64,000 nt of DNA from contig JADWOT020000420.1 in the NCBI GenBank assembly GCA_036345935.2, positions 1-64,000 of the forward strand. Direction: 5' to 3'. The stretch comes from Taenia hydatigena (Eukaryota; Platyhelminthes; Cestoda; Cyclophyllidea; Taeniidae). Made by a program: the position numbers and the translations under genes. Of the stretch, positions 10,566 to 23,501 are shown in pieces (the first letter of the stretch is position 1; each line of letters begins with the position of its first letter). Under the pieces are notes generated by a model. The model was not told the origin of the DNA. It worked only from the letters and a program-made list of their open reading frames with translations, and did not search any database.

Positions 10566-13110
10566 ATTTTATTTGCCAAAATAAGGATTATTTAAATGCT
10601 ACCTTAATAAAGGTTAATGCGTTGCGATGATAGAAGAACTAGTGTTGGTTGAGGTGGCTGTTGTTCACGCAGTTCAATTTATGCCATGACCTGACACTAA
10701 GAGGGCGCATAGGATGGTCGTGTCAAGGCCAATCCACTGCAAACGATACACTGTTTACGCACCTCATTGGCGATTATTTTGGGTAAACAGTCCAACGATG
10801 GCATAAACATGCAAATTAGCTGCTTGACTAGACAATTTTTGAGCTGTAAAATGGTTGCTTACTAATCCCACTTCGGTGTAAACATAATTACTCGACCTCT
10901 TTTACTTGGCTATCTTCCATTGTTCAATCTCACTTTATTTCTGCAGTTTTAAATTAGGCACATTTTTTTTTTGATATTTTAGTGTCATATGTAGAGGTGA
11001 CACTTGTGAGTGTGGTAGTAAAAGAAGATTCTTGCTGGGCACCAATGATCAGGCGACTCACACTCGATTCCGCTCTGGTGACGCATGTGGATGAGCTGAA
11101 ATGCTGGCATTACTTTTGAGAGCGAGGTCAACAAATGCCTCCTCTTCTATCATCGTCACTGTTGCATCAGTATTGACTCTTAAAGTAGATACATCCCAAA
11201 ATAAGTCCACCATTTACACTCACATTGAGCGCTTCTGCAAAGCACTCTCTTACACATCACATCTTATTTTGGAAGTCGAACATCAACTTATGCTAATGAG
11301 TCTATTCAAAAGGGTGGATAGATGAATGAGTAAATTATGAAACGATAATACGTAGGTAGGGATGGTTAAATAAGGCCTGAAGTGGACTGACTGCTAGTGC
11401 CTTGACCAATAAAAAAAATCAGTGGATTAGCAGAATTCAGGTGTTAATGGAAGTGCAAAGCACAGGTGTTTGATGTTTAGCTGGGTCAGCCTCTTCCGAT
11501 AAAATTGTCCTCAAAAAGACACGTTTTCAAGACTGGTTAGACGGTGTAGGCTCCGATTTCCACACAAAATATAATCTGCAAGGGCTGACCCAACGGTCGA
11601 TTTTGGGCTTTGGCTAATGTGAAAGAAGTTTGATGTTTTTGATAGATGTTTGTAAGACCAGGGCTTTTCAGTATAATGATTGAGCAATTTTTAATCAAAC
11701 ACCACCTTTATTCTTGATGCCTAAGAAAGTAGTTTTACTGCTTTGACCAAGTGTCCTGACAGCATCGAACGCGTGATATGTTGGAATGGAAGGAGAGGGA
11801 TAAGGAAACACGAGAGCTAGGCGGTTCGATAGGAGTTTAATTCTAATCTTTCTAAAATAAGTACATTTTTACTACTGAAGCATCGAAGTGCTGTTTGCTG
11901 AGCCGCCGAGACTACAAAGTGGATGGAAGCAAGATCGGCTGCTGTAAGGAACTAGCGTTCGTACGTGCCACACCGCAGTGACTTAAATGGATTAAGTTTA
12001 TGCATCGGGTTTGAATCGATGAGCGTCAGTACTTCTGCTCTGCACAGTGCACCCAACAGCTGCTTTTTGAGGCAAAACACATCATAAAGTGTTGTTAATT
12101 CTGAACTGTTCCAGCATCTCGTCGTTTTTCCACACGAAAGCATGGTAGAGCTTACTTTTTTCCAAGTTTATGGAAACAAGCACCAACGCGCCTTGACAAT
12201 GAAGTCGTTTCGCTAACAGGAATGCTCTACACTTGTCTACAGAGGTAGAGATTTCTCACTGACTGTTTGTGGTATTAAAGTGCGGCCCAATTTGTCGAAG
12301 GCCAAAATAGAGGAGGTGTTTTGAAGGGGCTTGGACACTGAGTGAGAATGCGACGTGCTTGACTTTCCTCCGTTGCGCAATAGTAACAGCCGAGGCGAAA
12401 TAAGCCATTCCTCTTAGAACACAGAACATTTAATAGAAAGCTGACGATTAGCCCACAGAGCATGACTTCACCCACCCCATTTAAAGCATTTTCACCGCAG
12501 CCTGGATTCTTCATTATTTTCTGCCAACTGAAACTTGTTCTCAATAGGAAGGCTCATTATCGGTGACCAACCTCACACGATAAGCTTACGGCGCTTACAG
12601 TCGGCCAATTACAACAAAAGATTGGGGGAAAAACCTTAGGGGATAGATGACGAGCTCATTTGCACAAATCAGGCCGTCAAATATAAGTAGCAGAATAAAC
12701 ACTTACTGCAGTCTCTGCTAGGCGACAAAATCAAAAAGAACATAACTGCGAGGAACGAGGACGGACTCGATTTTGTGGCATCTGGGGCTCCGTCGAGGGC
12801 GTAATCTTTCCAGAGTTCGTCTTGATGCGTATTTTCGTTGCCATGAGAATGCGATGCAATGCCTTACAAAAGGAGTGCAAAATAAATGTATGCTGTTAGA
12901 TTTGGCGATTAGGTTCTTGGTGAAAGAGTGTGGCGGGTTCTATCACTTTACAACTAACGGCAATGTACAGAAGAGGCGACCCCCTTATCCTCTGCAACTG
13001 AGAAACGGAGAGCAGAAACCATTCCTGGAGGCAAGAAAATTGACTTAATTCGAAAACGCTCTAAACTTTCCAAATAACAAAGCTACTTATGTTTCAGAAT
13101 TAACTGACTG
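10566..13110. other. No supportable gene
   Basis: Several short frames exist; the longest is 89 codons on the minus strand at 12275-12544 and contains a hydrophobic stretch. None has a recognisable domain or paired splice sites. No repeat partner was found inside the window. Confidence 0.45.
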
Positions 13111-16100
13111 CTAATAACAAAGGTGGTAAGAGGGAGGGAAAGGAACTTTTTACACTGGTGGCAGCATTGGCGGACCTTTCCTATTTCAAAGGAGGAACGA
13201 ATTTTGGGGAATGGATGAAAACCATGAGGTTCAACATCCACTTATACTCTCAGCGGCAGAAAATTCCACTGATCCTCTATGCTCTTCCGCAAGAGCTTTT
13301 CTCAGCAGCAATTGATGCCGGCGTCTCACCTAACTCCGATCTTGACCAGCGCTGTGAGATACTGGCTCAACTCGTTATCGACCAGTAAGAGGAGTCGCTG
13401 GCTAGGGAGTTCTTTCGCCGTGATCAAAAGCCAGGCGAAAACAATGAGGAGTACGCTATGGTCCTGCAAATCCTAGCCGAACGAGCTTTCAGGAGTTGCC
13501 CACCTAACAAGGTGAAAAGTTGGGTGGCCATTCAATTCAAAGTCTGAGTCCGACCATTGGCCATCGCAGCGAAGCTCAATGCCATGAGGACCAACGATTT
13601 TAGCCAGATAGTAGAAGCAGCGACCAAGAAGCGTCAAGAACTCCTCCTGAGATCGCCGTTTTATATGGCCAACCGCCGACCGAATCCTACACATCCACGT
13701 TAGACTTCATCGCGCTGTATCTCAAAAGCAGGCGAGCCGCACTATTCCTTATCCTGCCTACCCTCACATGGTTCCCTCTCATTTATGTAAGCTTCTAAAA
13801 AGCTAGAGAGACGTTCCTGAAGTTCCCTTCTTGACTCAGGAGCAGCCAAGTCATTAGTGAATCCTCGAGCGTTCCCAAATCTCCACACCAAGTTGTGCAC
13901 TGGTCCTCCCTCCGCAAAACTTCTCTCAGCAGATGGGAGAAAGATAAAGGTAAAAAGGGAAACGTCGTTAAAAGCCTCACTAAGGGATGAAACCCGGACA
14001 GTTTAATTTAATATGTGCCCTAAGTTAGTTTGGGATGCGATACTTGGCGTTGACCTCCTTCGTAACACCAAGGCAGTCTTGAATTTTGCAGAAGGCACAT
14101 TTGCGAACAAGTAGTAAAAGAAAACAACCCCAGTCAGACCTCCTCCAAATTAGGGCACAGACGAAATCTGTAGTGCCCTTTTCGAGGCTGCGGACATTCC
14201 CATCAATAACTCAGATGAGCTTTGCTCCCATTTGACGTAGATCACCGACAGCAAGAGAAAGGAGCTGCGCTCATTGCTTAGCAAGTATCCAAACATGTCC
14301 TCGTAGCAAGAGGCGAAACTCGGACGAACAAGTGTCGTCAGACGCACTGTTGGCACCGGCGAAGCTAGACTCATTTGGCAACTACGCAGACGCATACCAC
14401 CACCTCTCCTGGAAGAAGTAAACCGTCTGGTTGAAGAGAAGACCTAGGATGAAGTTATAAGGCCATCCAAGTCACTATGGGCCCCCCAATCGCACTGGTA
14501 AAGAAAAGTGACGGTAGTCTACGGCTGTGTCAATTAAAAGAAGCTAAACACCATAACCAAGACAGACGCTTTTCCTTTACCTCATATTAACAACCCTTTG
14601 GATTCCCCCCCCCCCATGGATTAAAGTGGTTCGCTACACTGGGCTTAAAATCCGGATACTAGCAAGTAGAAGTAGCGGAAAAAGACAGAGAGAAGACGGA
14701 TTTCATAGTGCTCAATGGGCTTTACGAATCGTAGGCAATGCCTTTCTGGACTGTATAATGCTGCAGCTACTTTTCGGCGCCTGATGCAGACAGTGCTGAT
14801 TAGGGTTTTTATAAAATTTTACACAATCTACCTTGATGACATCCTTGTTTTCGGTAGAGACATTCGCGAGCACAACGCAAATCTTAAGCTAGTGCTAGGT
14901 GGTCTGCAGGATGCGGCATTGACCTTGAATCCAAAGAAGTGCCATTTCCACGGCGTTCAGTCACCATCTTGGGACATAGTCTCGTCAGATGGGATACGGT
15001 CACCTAAGTGAGAGCATGACCAACACCAACCGATCAGATGGAACTCCGCAGCTTCCTCGGTTTGACAAACTACTACAGGCCTTTGATTAAAGGCTTTGCC
15101 AAGATCGCCGGTCTCCTGCACAACCTAACCGAGAAGCAGGCGAAAAATAGTTCCGATCGGGAGAACAAACATCGCGAAGCCTTCGAAGAACTAAAGCAAA
15201 CGCTCTGCTCCGTTCTGATTCTGGCTTGACCAAACTATGAGACCGACGCACCACCCTTTGTACTGGACACGGACTCCAGTGACGTGGCTGCGAGCGGTGC
15301 ACTTTCGCAAAGAGACAAAGAAGGCAGAAAAATACGTCATCGCTAACGCTAGTGACAGACCCAACAAAAAAGAGACGGAAGAGCGCAACAGAACGTGAAC
15401 TTTTCGCCATCTGCACAATGATGCGACACTTCAAGCGCTACCTGATAGTGAAACAGATCAGAGTGAGAACAGACCATTTGACGCTGACCTGGTTAAAGAC
15501 AAAGAAGGCGATCGGCCGTTAGGGTTGCACGCTGGTACGAGGAACTGCAACGGTTTGACTTTACAGTGCAATACAGAAAAGAAAATAAGAAGAGCAACGC
15601 AGACGCATTGTCCGGCAGACCTCTCTCAGCAGAAGGGATAGCGGTGTAGTGGAAACGCTATTTTTGAGAGAGCCTACTAAACATCAGTGGAGAAAAATGT
15701 AGAATACTGGTCCTGACACGGCTCTTGTATAAGAGTAGTTTCTCGCATCCCCGTATAAGCCTACTGCGAAAGAGACGAACTCGTCCAGTAGGCGGCCAGG
15801 CGAAAATGGCTACAGTAGTCCAGACTCCCCCTGGAAGATAAGGTTTCATGGTCCTAAGAAGACACCACGTTTCCCTAAGCGCCTAGTTATTCCAGGTTCT
15901 TTGATACAAACGGTCCTTCAAGAGTGGCACGAGCGATTGGGTCATAAAGGCGAGTAAAAGATTGTGGAGGCCTTGAGCAAACCATTCTGGTAGCCCTCTC
16001 TCCCCAGACGTGATAGACTTCTGCCGATCCTGCATCACTTGCAACAGTTTCAAGAAGCCTCGCTTTACAGTAATTGCATCCCTGAAACCCATGTATTAGG

Positions 16101-16620
16101 GGCTCCTCGGGCAAAAGAGTGGATGTAGGCATTATAGGTCCTCTACCACTAACCAAAATGGGAAACTGATACATTTTTGTTATGGTTGACCACTTCACGA
16201 AAGTAGCCGAAGTGGAACCCACGAAGTCGCAAGACGCCGAAATGTTCGCGTCAATCTACTTCAATCATTGGATCCGTCAGCATGGAGTACCTAAATCAGC
16301 CCATAGCGATCAAGGTCTTAATTTCGAAAGCCGACTCTTCACTAAACGATACAGAACTCCCAGAATCGCAAGGACGCGCTCGACGCCCGGGGATCCGTAG
16401 GACAACGGACGGGTAGAAAGAATAAATCCGCATCCTAATAGGACTACTAAAGGCTATGACCTAGAAGACATGACCCGACGATTGGGATTTGGGCCTAAGA
16501 TGCGCTCTTCTTGCGTGTAGGTCTACAGTTCACGCATCAGCTAGTGTCTCCCCGTTCAAGGTGCTCATAGGCCGCAAAATGAGCGTCTTCTCCGTAAGGA
16601 AGTGACAAGCAACAGTGCCT
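13111..16620 (+). mobile_element. Decayed Ty3/gypsy LTR retrotransposon (copy 1)
   Basis: The order is an LTR 3'-end remnant (13111-13154), primer binding site, gag, protease region, reverse transcriptase, RNase H and integrase, all on the plus strand and broken by many stops and frameshifts. The RT active site reads YLDD at 14829-14840. RNase H is visible near 15250-15500. Integrase shows the H-H-C-C zinc finger region near 15930-16050, the first catalytic Asp in MVDHFTKVAE (16182 onward), the second in HSDQGLNFES, and the conserved NGRVERIN stretch near 16400. No 3' LTR is recognisable. An 11-base C run (14605-14615) sits in the RT region. It belongs to the same family as the element at 23260-26218 but is older. 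It retains integrase, which that copy lacks. Confidence 0.9.
13156..13170 (+). promoter_or_regulatory. Primer binding site of gypsy copy 1
   Basis: TGGTGGCAGCATTGG follows the LTR end (...TTTTACA) after one base. It corresponds to the site in copy 2 at 23487 and is nearly complementary to the 3' end of a cytosolic tRNA-Leu. Confidence 0.6.
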
Positions 16621-18960
16621 TGAAGTGCGTACTAAATCTAAAAGAAAGGCTAAAAAAGCGTTTAATTTCGCCCAGCGACACCCACAATTAACTCATAGCA
16701 GACAAGGAAAATACTTCAGAATTTCCGATGCTCAGACATTAAGAATTACGTCAAATATAGAAAGCACGATAAATCAATGTTTGCAAATCAAATTCGTTGA
16801 AGTATGATTTTGGAGATTTTGTTTTACATTGTGGATTTATATTTGGTGCTCTTTGAATACAAAGCTGGTTTTTATCAATCAAGCTTGTAAGAACTTAGTG
16901 AATGTGAGAAGTTAGTTGGATAGAAACCCAATGGATGTTGTCGTACCATTTGTGTTGCGGGTTAAACACGGTAAAGTAGGAGTGAGTGGGTGAGGAGTTG
17001 AAATGTAATGATTGCCCAGTTGGTTCGTTTTATTTTGAATGGGTTGGTCTTATCCCTATCATGCCGATTGTCAACCTCACTTGTGGGTTACTTTTGACCA
17101 AGTACCAAAGTGGATTTAGGTTAAGGCGAACGATAAAGCTGAACTGGATTTCGTTGACTTAAGTTTGTCCATGTGTTCGCCTGTGTCAGTTATCCAAGCA
17201 TTTGCTTGGCAGGTGCTAAAGTAGAATGTAGAATTTCCGGTATATCTGGGTTTCAAGTGTAATTGAGTAGAGCTATCTATGTGATGTGTTCATGGTTAGG
17301 ATTCACGCAAGAGATGGGGTTTCTTATGGTTTGCCTAAAAGAATGCGTGCTTCACGTTCATTTGTATGGCTGCTTTATCCTCGATCGAATTTGTACGTGA
17401 TGGAGGCAAAAGAGAGCGCATTAAAGACAAGTGTTCTGATTGAGAGAACCATGTGGGAGAGAATTGTTTGCAATTAACCCGAGAAAGGGTTAATTGAGAC
17501 ATTCACTTGTGCGCCTTTGAACTCGTTCTGCTTACACACAACTTGAATAGTTGTGAATTCGAGTCTTGTGACCATTTACTGAGGCTATTTGAGAGTTAAT
17601 CATCAGTCCACTTTTTCACCTCTATCCAAATCAAGTAAGCAGTTATTTTTGTGTGATTAGAGAACCAAACTGTCGAGTTGCTCATTATCTGAGAACAGCT
17701 CTATCCGCTAAAATGGTTGAGCATTACGCTATTATATTATCCTCGGATAAGCAATTTTTAATACGCAGGCCAGCGCAAATAATTCACGCGCCCGATGGAT
17801 TAGTAGGGCGATTTGCGATATGAGTGACACACTCATGGCTAGTCCATGGAAGCTGCATTATTTTTCTCACTCGCTCGCGGATTTGAATCCTTTCATTGAC
17901 AAAACCGACTTTTGGGCAACGAAGCGCCTACTGAAAATAAGCGGTCACAAAGGGAAGATTGGACGTTACCAAGGCACACTCTCCTCCAAGATCAATGTCA
18001 GCATCTAGACCTCGAAATTTTGAAGCGTGTTTTGCAATCCGAAACATTGGGTGCTTGAACGATAAAAGTGATAGAGACAACCACAAATTAGTGCACTCTA
18101 CAACATATTCCATAGAATACGCTATGTTTCAAGAAAAATGGCGAGTTGGCTTATTGTTTAAGACTTATGCACGCGTGACCACACATCGGGACAGGGAGTG
18201 AACCCAAGTGGTAGTCAAAAGTGGAAGCATGAAACGGTTGTATCTGAGATGAGTGACTTATCTCTTGTTTAATGTGTGTCATGTCTATAGCTAGAAGCGC
18301 ATTGTCATGGAGGTGTGAATGGATCCGAAGCGAGAGGAGAGTTAAAACTTTTGATGAGTTCTTGTTGTGTTGTCGCTTTGGCTCATGGAATAGACAAACA
18401 AGGTATATTTATGCAACTGATGGTAAGATTCGTTTTGATTCAACCCCTCATCACAGTGTCGCATCCTACCTGCTTCAAAAGTATTTTGCAGCTCGTTCTT
18501 TCGATTGCACAACGTTTTCTTCCGTGGTAGATAAGTCCAATCGTTTTCGCAACAAGTAGCAAATCTATGTCGCAACGACCACCAGGGGAATGGTTTGCTG
18601 TCAGATGAAGTAGTTGTCGATATTTGGTGAGATGCAACAACACTGATGTCATTGTTGGCACAAGTTGACGTAGCTCAGATTGTGATGTTGAATTATTGCT
18701 TGCCTCATAGTTATACGAGGAAGAAGTGTGCAGACGCCGTGGGCACGTGACTTTGAAACTGGACGATACGGAAAGAACCGATGTGCTAGCTTCAAGGTGT
18801 GACTTTTTGGATCGCCTATGCTAGCACCTTTCAATAATGGTAAGTTGCAGTAGCTATTGTCATTTCTCGCATTGAACTCGTTTATTTGCTTAGTTGTTTG
18901 TCTCGCACCAAATTTTGTTCAGGCCATTTCCATTTCCAGTCATGATTGTGCACTCTCTTG
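16621..18960. other. No supportable gene; upstream region of the F-box gene
   Basis: Sequence between the decayed gypsy copy and the F-box gene. Frames are short (95 codons at most) and lack domains. The last 60 bases contain two pyrimidine-rich AG sites (TTTCCAG near 18939, and GATGCTTCAG ending at 18969) that could be splice acceptors if the F-box gene has an upstream exon. Confidence 0.4.
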
Positions 18961-19902
18961 ATGCTTCAGGCAGAAGATAGTTCACAGCGTAAAATCACCG
19001 ATCTTCGACCTGAATTGGCGTTGCGAATTTGCGGGTTTCTTGATGTGCCGGATTTGGTGAATATATGCGAGAGCGTTCCAGGTTGGAGGTGGATCCTCTC
19101 AACATGCCCATTCCCCGCCCTCATCTATAATCACATTAACCAGTGGAGTTGGTTAGACAAACGTCTATGCCAGCTACTCTTCCCACAGTCCTCACCTACC
19201 TCTTTTCAAAACGCTTCTGAAGCCATTCGATATCAGAAGGAGCAAAGTGACTCTTATGAGCGTTTCATGTCGGCGCCTGCTCATGGCAAAGCCCCGAGAA
19301 CTGCACACTTTAGCATTTTGCCAGACCATAATGTAAGAGCGATGTCGGAGGGGGAATTTGCGCTGCGGGCGGAAGTATCCAACATCCCACTATTCGGTTA
19401 CCTTTCAATGATCAAGTACCGATCTCACACGCGCATTGTGGGTATGCATGGCTGCATTTTTTCTGTTCATTCGGCTGAAAGAGGTAAGAGTTTCATTTTT
19501 AGAGTGGCATCATTTGCAGTAGAACGAGATGGACATGGCTGCTGTGACTGCATAATCTATTTGGCGGATGCTTCGCGCCTCCTGAGGGATGATTTTGCAT
19601 CCACCTTGGAATCTCTTGCACCTCATCAAACATTGTCGATTGCGGTGATTATAAATGCGGAGGAAGATGAGTCAAGTGAGGTGGATAGTCTGGCGCGATT
19701 CATTCAGAGCCTTGGTGGCTTGGACGGCTCTCCGCTGGCTACTGTGCAGACGAATTGGCGATTGTGGTGCACTAAGTGCCGTGGAGGGAACTTTACCAAC
19801 TGGTCAGATTTGTTGGAATGGAGCTTTTACGACGTGATGTGCAAAAGACTTGAGAGTGGTCAGAAGCACGATTGCGTGGTAGGCGAGAGACAAATTATGT
19901 GA
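18961..19902 (+). CDS. F-box protein with an FBXO4-like C-terminal domain
   Basis: A 313-residue uninterrupted frame from the first in-frame ATG. Residues about 13-58 form an F-box (DLRPELALRICGFLDVPDLV then W-rich helix), which in this family binds Skp1 and places the protein in an SCF ubiquitin ligase. The remainder, about 145-305, follows the layout of the small-GTPase-like substrate-binding domain of animal FBXO4: a hydrophobic strand with CDCIIYLADAS, a second strand TLSIAVIINAEEDES, a helix ARFIQSLGG, and a C-terminal helix LLEWSFYDVMCKRL. In vertebrates FBXO4 recognises TRF1 and has been linked to cyclin D1 turnover; whether this protein has those targets is unknown. Length is a little below human FBXO4. 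The frame extends upstream through non-ATG codons to 18946. An AG acceptor at 18968-18969 leaves open an additional 5' exon. It has no introns within the frame and is the only long intact gene in the window. The F-box is more certain than the FBXO4 assignment. Confidence 0.72.
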   Translation: MLQAEDSSQRKITDLRPELALRICGFLDVPDLVNICESVPGWRWILSTCPFPALIYNHINQWSWLDKRLCQLLFPQSSPTSFQNASEAIRYQKEQSDSYERFMSAPAHGKAPRTAHFSILPDHNVRAMSEGEFALRAEVSNIPLFGYLSMIKYRSHTRIVGMHGCIFSVHSAERGKSFIFRVASFAVERDGHGCCDCIIYLADASRLLRDDFASTLESLAPHQTLSIAVIINAEEDESSEVDSLARFIQSLGGLDGSPLATVQTNWRLWCTKCRGGNFTNWSDLLEWSFYDVMCKRLESGQKHDCVVGERQIM

Positions 19903-22900
19903 TTGTATTCTTTGTGTATTTAACGTTGACGATGTCTTTGTTTGTTTCCATTACTTATTTTGTCGGGTAACTGAGCTGAGAATGGTGTGAGTGAGGCATG
20001 GAATGACTTGTTTGGAATGCATTGTAGTCGTTGAGTTGCTACGCTGCTTTTGCTGAGTGGTTGGATAAGTAAGGACAGACCTTTGTAGTACTGTGCTAAA
20101 TGCTGTGGTGACAGAGGGTGCATCGGGCCAGTAAAGGAATGAATAGACGGATCAATTAAGCTGGAACAAATTGAAACATGACATTTGTGAGAGCCCTCTA
20201 AAGTGTTCTTATTTTTTGTCACTTCGGAGCCCGAGACTGTAGAAAGAGAATGAGAATTAGGAAGATGACAACCACAAACAGGCCATTGTTCCATCGAAAG
20301 TGGAATTATTGTGCTGTTTAGTTAGGATTGTTGAAAGGGAACCGCGGAATTGCCTGATTGCAGATTGGCTTTGTCGTCGATTTGCATTGGTGCTTTCCGC
20401 AAGTTATGGGAACAGGGAGAACCTCGGCACCATCTGCCACGTTTTCTTCCTACAATGTCGATCTAAGGAACTGTCTTTTAAAGCGTGGAATATAAAAGGT
20501 CGCATGGAAAAGAGCATCACAGGAAGAAGGTGTATTTCTTTTTTGCCTTATTTGCTAAGCCTCACAGGAAACCACTTGGGTAAACAGTGCAGGGATATGG
20601 AGAATATATGACGACCCAAAGTGAGGTTCAACTATTTGGAAGTCACCGCTGTTTGGCAGTAAGTAAGATTGAGGCAGTCCAGTAAACCCAGCATCAAATA
20701 CTTCGTGCTAACATTTGTCAGCATTGTTGGAGGTGGTGGTTGTACTAGGTCTCATTGGTGCTACTCTCATTGCTTCTATTTTCACCTGCCTAAATGCACC
20801 AGTGCAGACGCCCACACTGCATTAGTTTGAACTATGCAGTCGACTTTTAATTTGACAATGAAGCTTGCATCCACCCTTCACAGGCATCCAATTGATGGAC
20901 GCCGAGAGGAACGAACCAGTATTTACAACGTCTACTTTAGTCCAGCTTTCTTTCCGATGGAAGAAATAGCACATCTGACTGTGCTGACATCACTTGTCGA
21001 ATCGTGGAGTCGGTTCTCTATCCCTTGTGATGGAATGTGGTTTTCTCGTGCTCTGCATGAATATTATCGGAGTACTACAAAGTAAAATGTTTGTAGTGCG
21101 CCATCTATCAGGAGGGCAGCTTTGTGTGGGTGTGGATGCGCCTGATCAGAGTTTGGCAAGGCTCATTCTTACTGCTTGCACAAAATATTGGCAAAATAAC
21201 AGGTGGCACTAAGCGCGAATTTTGCAGCGTATTTTGTTTATCTACGCTCGTGAGAAGTGGAGCATATTAGTAATCTAAGCGCGCATTACAAAATCATCCA
21301 CGAAATTGTGAAATTGTTACAGCATTCCATAAGCTGCTGCGTCAAGCCCAGCATGCAGCATATAGATTAGAATCCGAGGAAGGCATTGCAATGCAATAGC
21401 AGTTAAATTAAATCCGCCTTTGATTACGCACATCACTTAGTCGCCACGGCTTAGCCTTCAGGTCACGCAAGTAGCCTCTTAGTCCACCTAAACGCTGGTG
21501 ACGCATTTGCCGCAATACAACCATGTGACCTCCCTGCGACTACGGGACTACCTTTTGGTGCTAGTTGCAAGCCGACCTTATCCTAAAAGACAGCTACTGA
21601 AATGTCTAATGTTGAATGCCAAATCTTAACCAGAGATCAGGGAGGCATCTGACCCTGAAGGGTAAGTCTGTTGTTGACGTCTATTCTTCATCAATGACCA
21701 CATTTCCGCGTTTGGCAGGATTGCTGTTTACAAAAGGAAAACGGCATAACGCTGATGTGTACAGTCCGTCCATCAGTGGAGACGTCAATCAAGTGACATC
21801 TCCTCATTGCCTCTACACAACATAGCTAGGTAGTATGGCTGGACAACACGGAAGTTGGAGCAAGCTGGTTAGGATGAACAGACGCAAAACGTTACCTACA
21901 AGAGACAATTTGGACCTCGCCTTTATTCACATGACCCTACTTTTAAGCCACTATGCCCTCCGACCATGCCACAAAGTGGAATCAGAGATGACTTAATGAA
22001 ATCGGGTTGTCGAAAGAACCCTGACTATTAGTTGCAGAAAATGCTGGATTAAAGAGCATTAAGGATCCCCGAAAACGAAGTCAATGCATGACGCCGTCAC
22101 TTGGGCCAGTGTCACATTCGCAAGGAGGAAAGTAGGTCGGTGGTGCTTACGTCTGAGGCACGAATGCACATTCGTGTTGACGCTACTCCACCCAGTACAA
22201 TTAATCGGTACTCTTGAGACTACCGACTGTGCTGATTGTGGTGGGTCAAAAGGAGTTCGTGTGTTGGCATGATATGAAAGCGCTCTGATAATCCGTGCAC
22301 CATCCCAGGCTTACAGCGGTTTGAAAGTTAGTAATGGCTCAGCTTCGGCTGGCCTCACTGTGCTACGTGTTCACACACAAAACTAAAGGCTCACCACGAG
22401 TGCGGTGTTCTGAACGTGGAGTTTGTGGGGGCCAAACCCACCCGCCTGCTGCAGATCTCTGCAGACCCCCACGGACAGGTAGACTATCATTGTGATTATT
22501 TTTACCTAATTCATGAAACCTCGAATTATAGGAAATCGCAGAAGAGGAGGATGATTTGTCGGGTGTACGGTCTGCCGTATCATCAGCAGCAATGAGAGAG
22601 GTTAACGTCAAGCAAACAATCATTCAGATCTAACTATCTTAAAGGAATGGCATTTTCGCATATAATAAACGATGAATACATGTCTCTTCAAAAAGAGCAT
22701 AGACATTCAAAACCTAAGTGCTAACATTAAGCACAAGAATCTGCCTATCGATGAATGCTGTACCTATCATAAGATATTATGGAGGGGCGTGCCCAAAATT
22801 TGGTTACTCTCATCATCTAAATAACTATGCTTGACACGCGAAAATGATTGAAACTACTAGCGTGACCCAGAGACCAGTCCATCGACAGAGGTACAAACAC

Positions 22901-23254
22901 CATCCAAGTGACCGTCGACGAGGCTCAGAGCTGGACAGGCAACAAACGCAAGATTGCTTATGCTGAGTACTTTTATTGCCAAGTTAAATTGTAGCCACAC
23001 TGTATTTGGGTTGAATATAAGTAACTAGCCGAGTCCTTCATTGTCCACAGCTGAGTGTGTGCTAGATACTACACGCATTATTCGCATAGGCTGCGTTTGC
23101 AGGGATTTCCTTATTTGTCTCTCCGCCTCCGCGCCCATGCCTAAGACGAGAAGGTTGAATGTTCTGAGACACATTTATTGCCTTACACAAAAGGATGGAC
23201 CAATGACGAGTTAATGAAAGGTTGCGCGATGGTCATTGTCGACGCCGGGAGATT
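19903..23254. other. No supportable gene
   Basis: Between the F-box gene and the gypsy insertion there are several frames of 60-124 codons on both strands, none with a recognisable domain. A minus-strand frame at 22363-22623 begins with ATG and a weakly hydrophobic start, and meets a possible donor (GTAAAA) inside it. I regard it as unsupported. Confidence 0.45.
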
Positions 23255-23259
23255 CACGT
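23255..23259 (+). repeat. Putative 5-bp target-site duplication, left (CACGT)
   Basis: CACGT immediately precedes the first base of the 5' LTR. The same five bases in the same orientation follow the outer end of the inverted LTR at 26219-26223. Five-base duplications are usual for integrase-mediated insertion of LTR elements. Confidence 0.6.
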
Positions 23260-23485
23260 TGTAATACTTATATTCTTTAAATATGCTTTGTAGGCCAGAG
23301 GCGGGGAAACAATTTGAATCTAGTGGCGGACCGGAGCGGCGACTCGCAAGAGCGTGATCCATTCCCGCCCTAAATTCTCGTGCTAGGCCTCGCTGTACAA
23401 TTTCTCCTCCATAATAAAGATGTCGAAGCATGTTCCGACTTCTAGTATCAAGGGCTACCAGAAGAAAGAAAAGGAGCCCTTTGCA
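23260..23485 (+). repeat. 5' LTR of gypsy copy 2
   Basis: 226 bp that begin TGTAATAC and end TTTGCA, so it has the usual TG...CA ends. It contains an AT-rich TATA-like stretch near its start (CTTATATTC) and a polyadenylation signal AATAAA near 23413-23418. Its right end is fixed by the primer binding site one base downstream, and its left end by the reverse-oriented partner, whose similarity stops at the same point. Confidence 0.82.
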
Positions 23486-23486
23486 C

Positions 23487-23501
23487 TGGTGGCAGCGTTG
23501 G
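23487..23501 (+). promoter_or_regulatory. Primer binding site, tRNA-Leu type
   Basis: TGGTGGCAGCGTTGG begins one base after the LTR. From general knowledge, several eukaryotic tRNA-Leu isoacceptors end in ...CACCGCTGCCA plus the added CCA. Their complement starts TGGTGGCAGCGGTGG, which matches 14 of these 15 bases. This site primes minus-strand DNA synthesis. Confidence 0.65.

Noticed and set aside
14605..14615. C homopolymer as a functional signal
   Set aside because: An 11-base run inside a decayed RT gene is better explained by slippage in dead sequence.
15087..15434. 115-codon minus-strand gene
   Set aside because: It is the antisense shadow of the RNase H region of gypsy copy 1.
22990..23254. 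Possible LTR or TRIM-like repeat upstream of the gypsy element
   Set aside because: It starts with TG and has a TATA-like stretch, but no second copy or matching end was found in the window.
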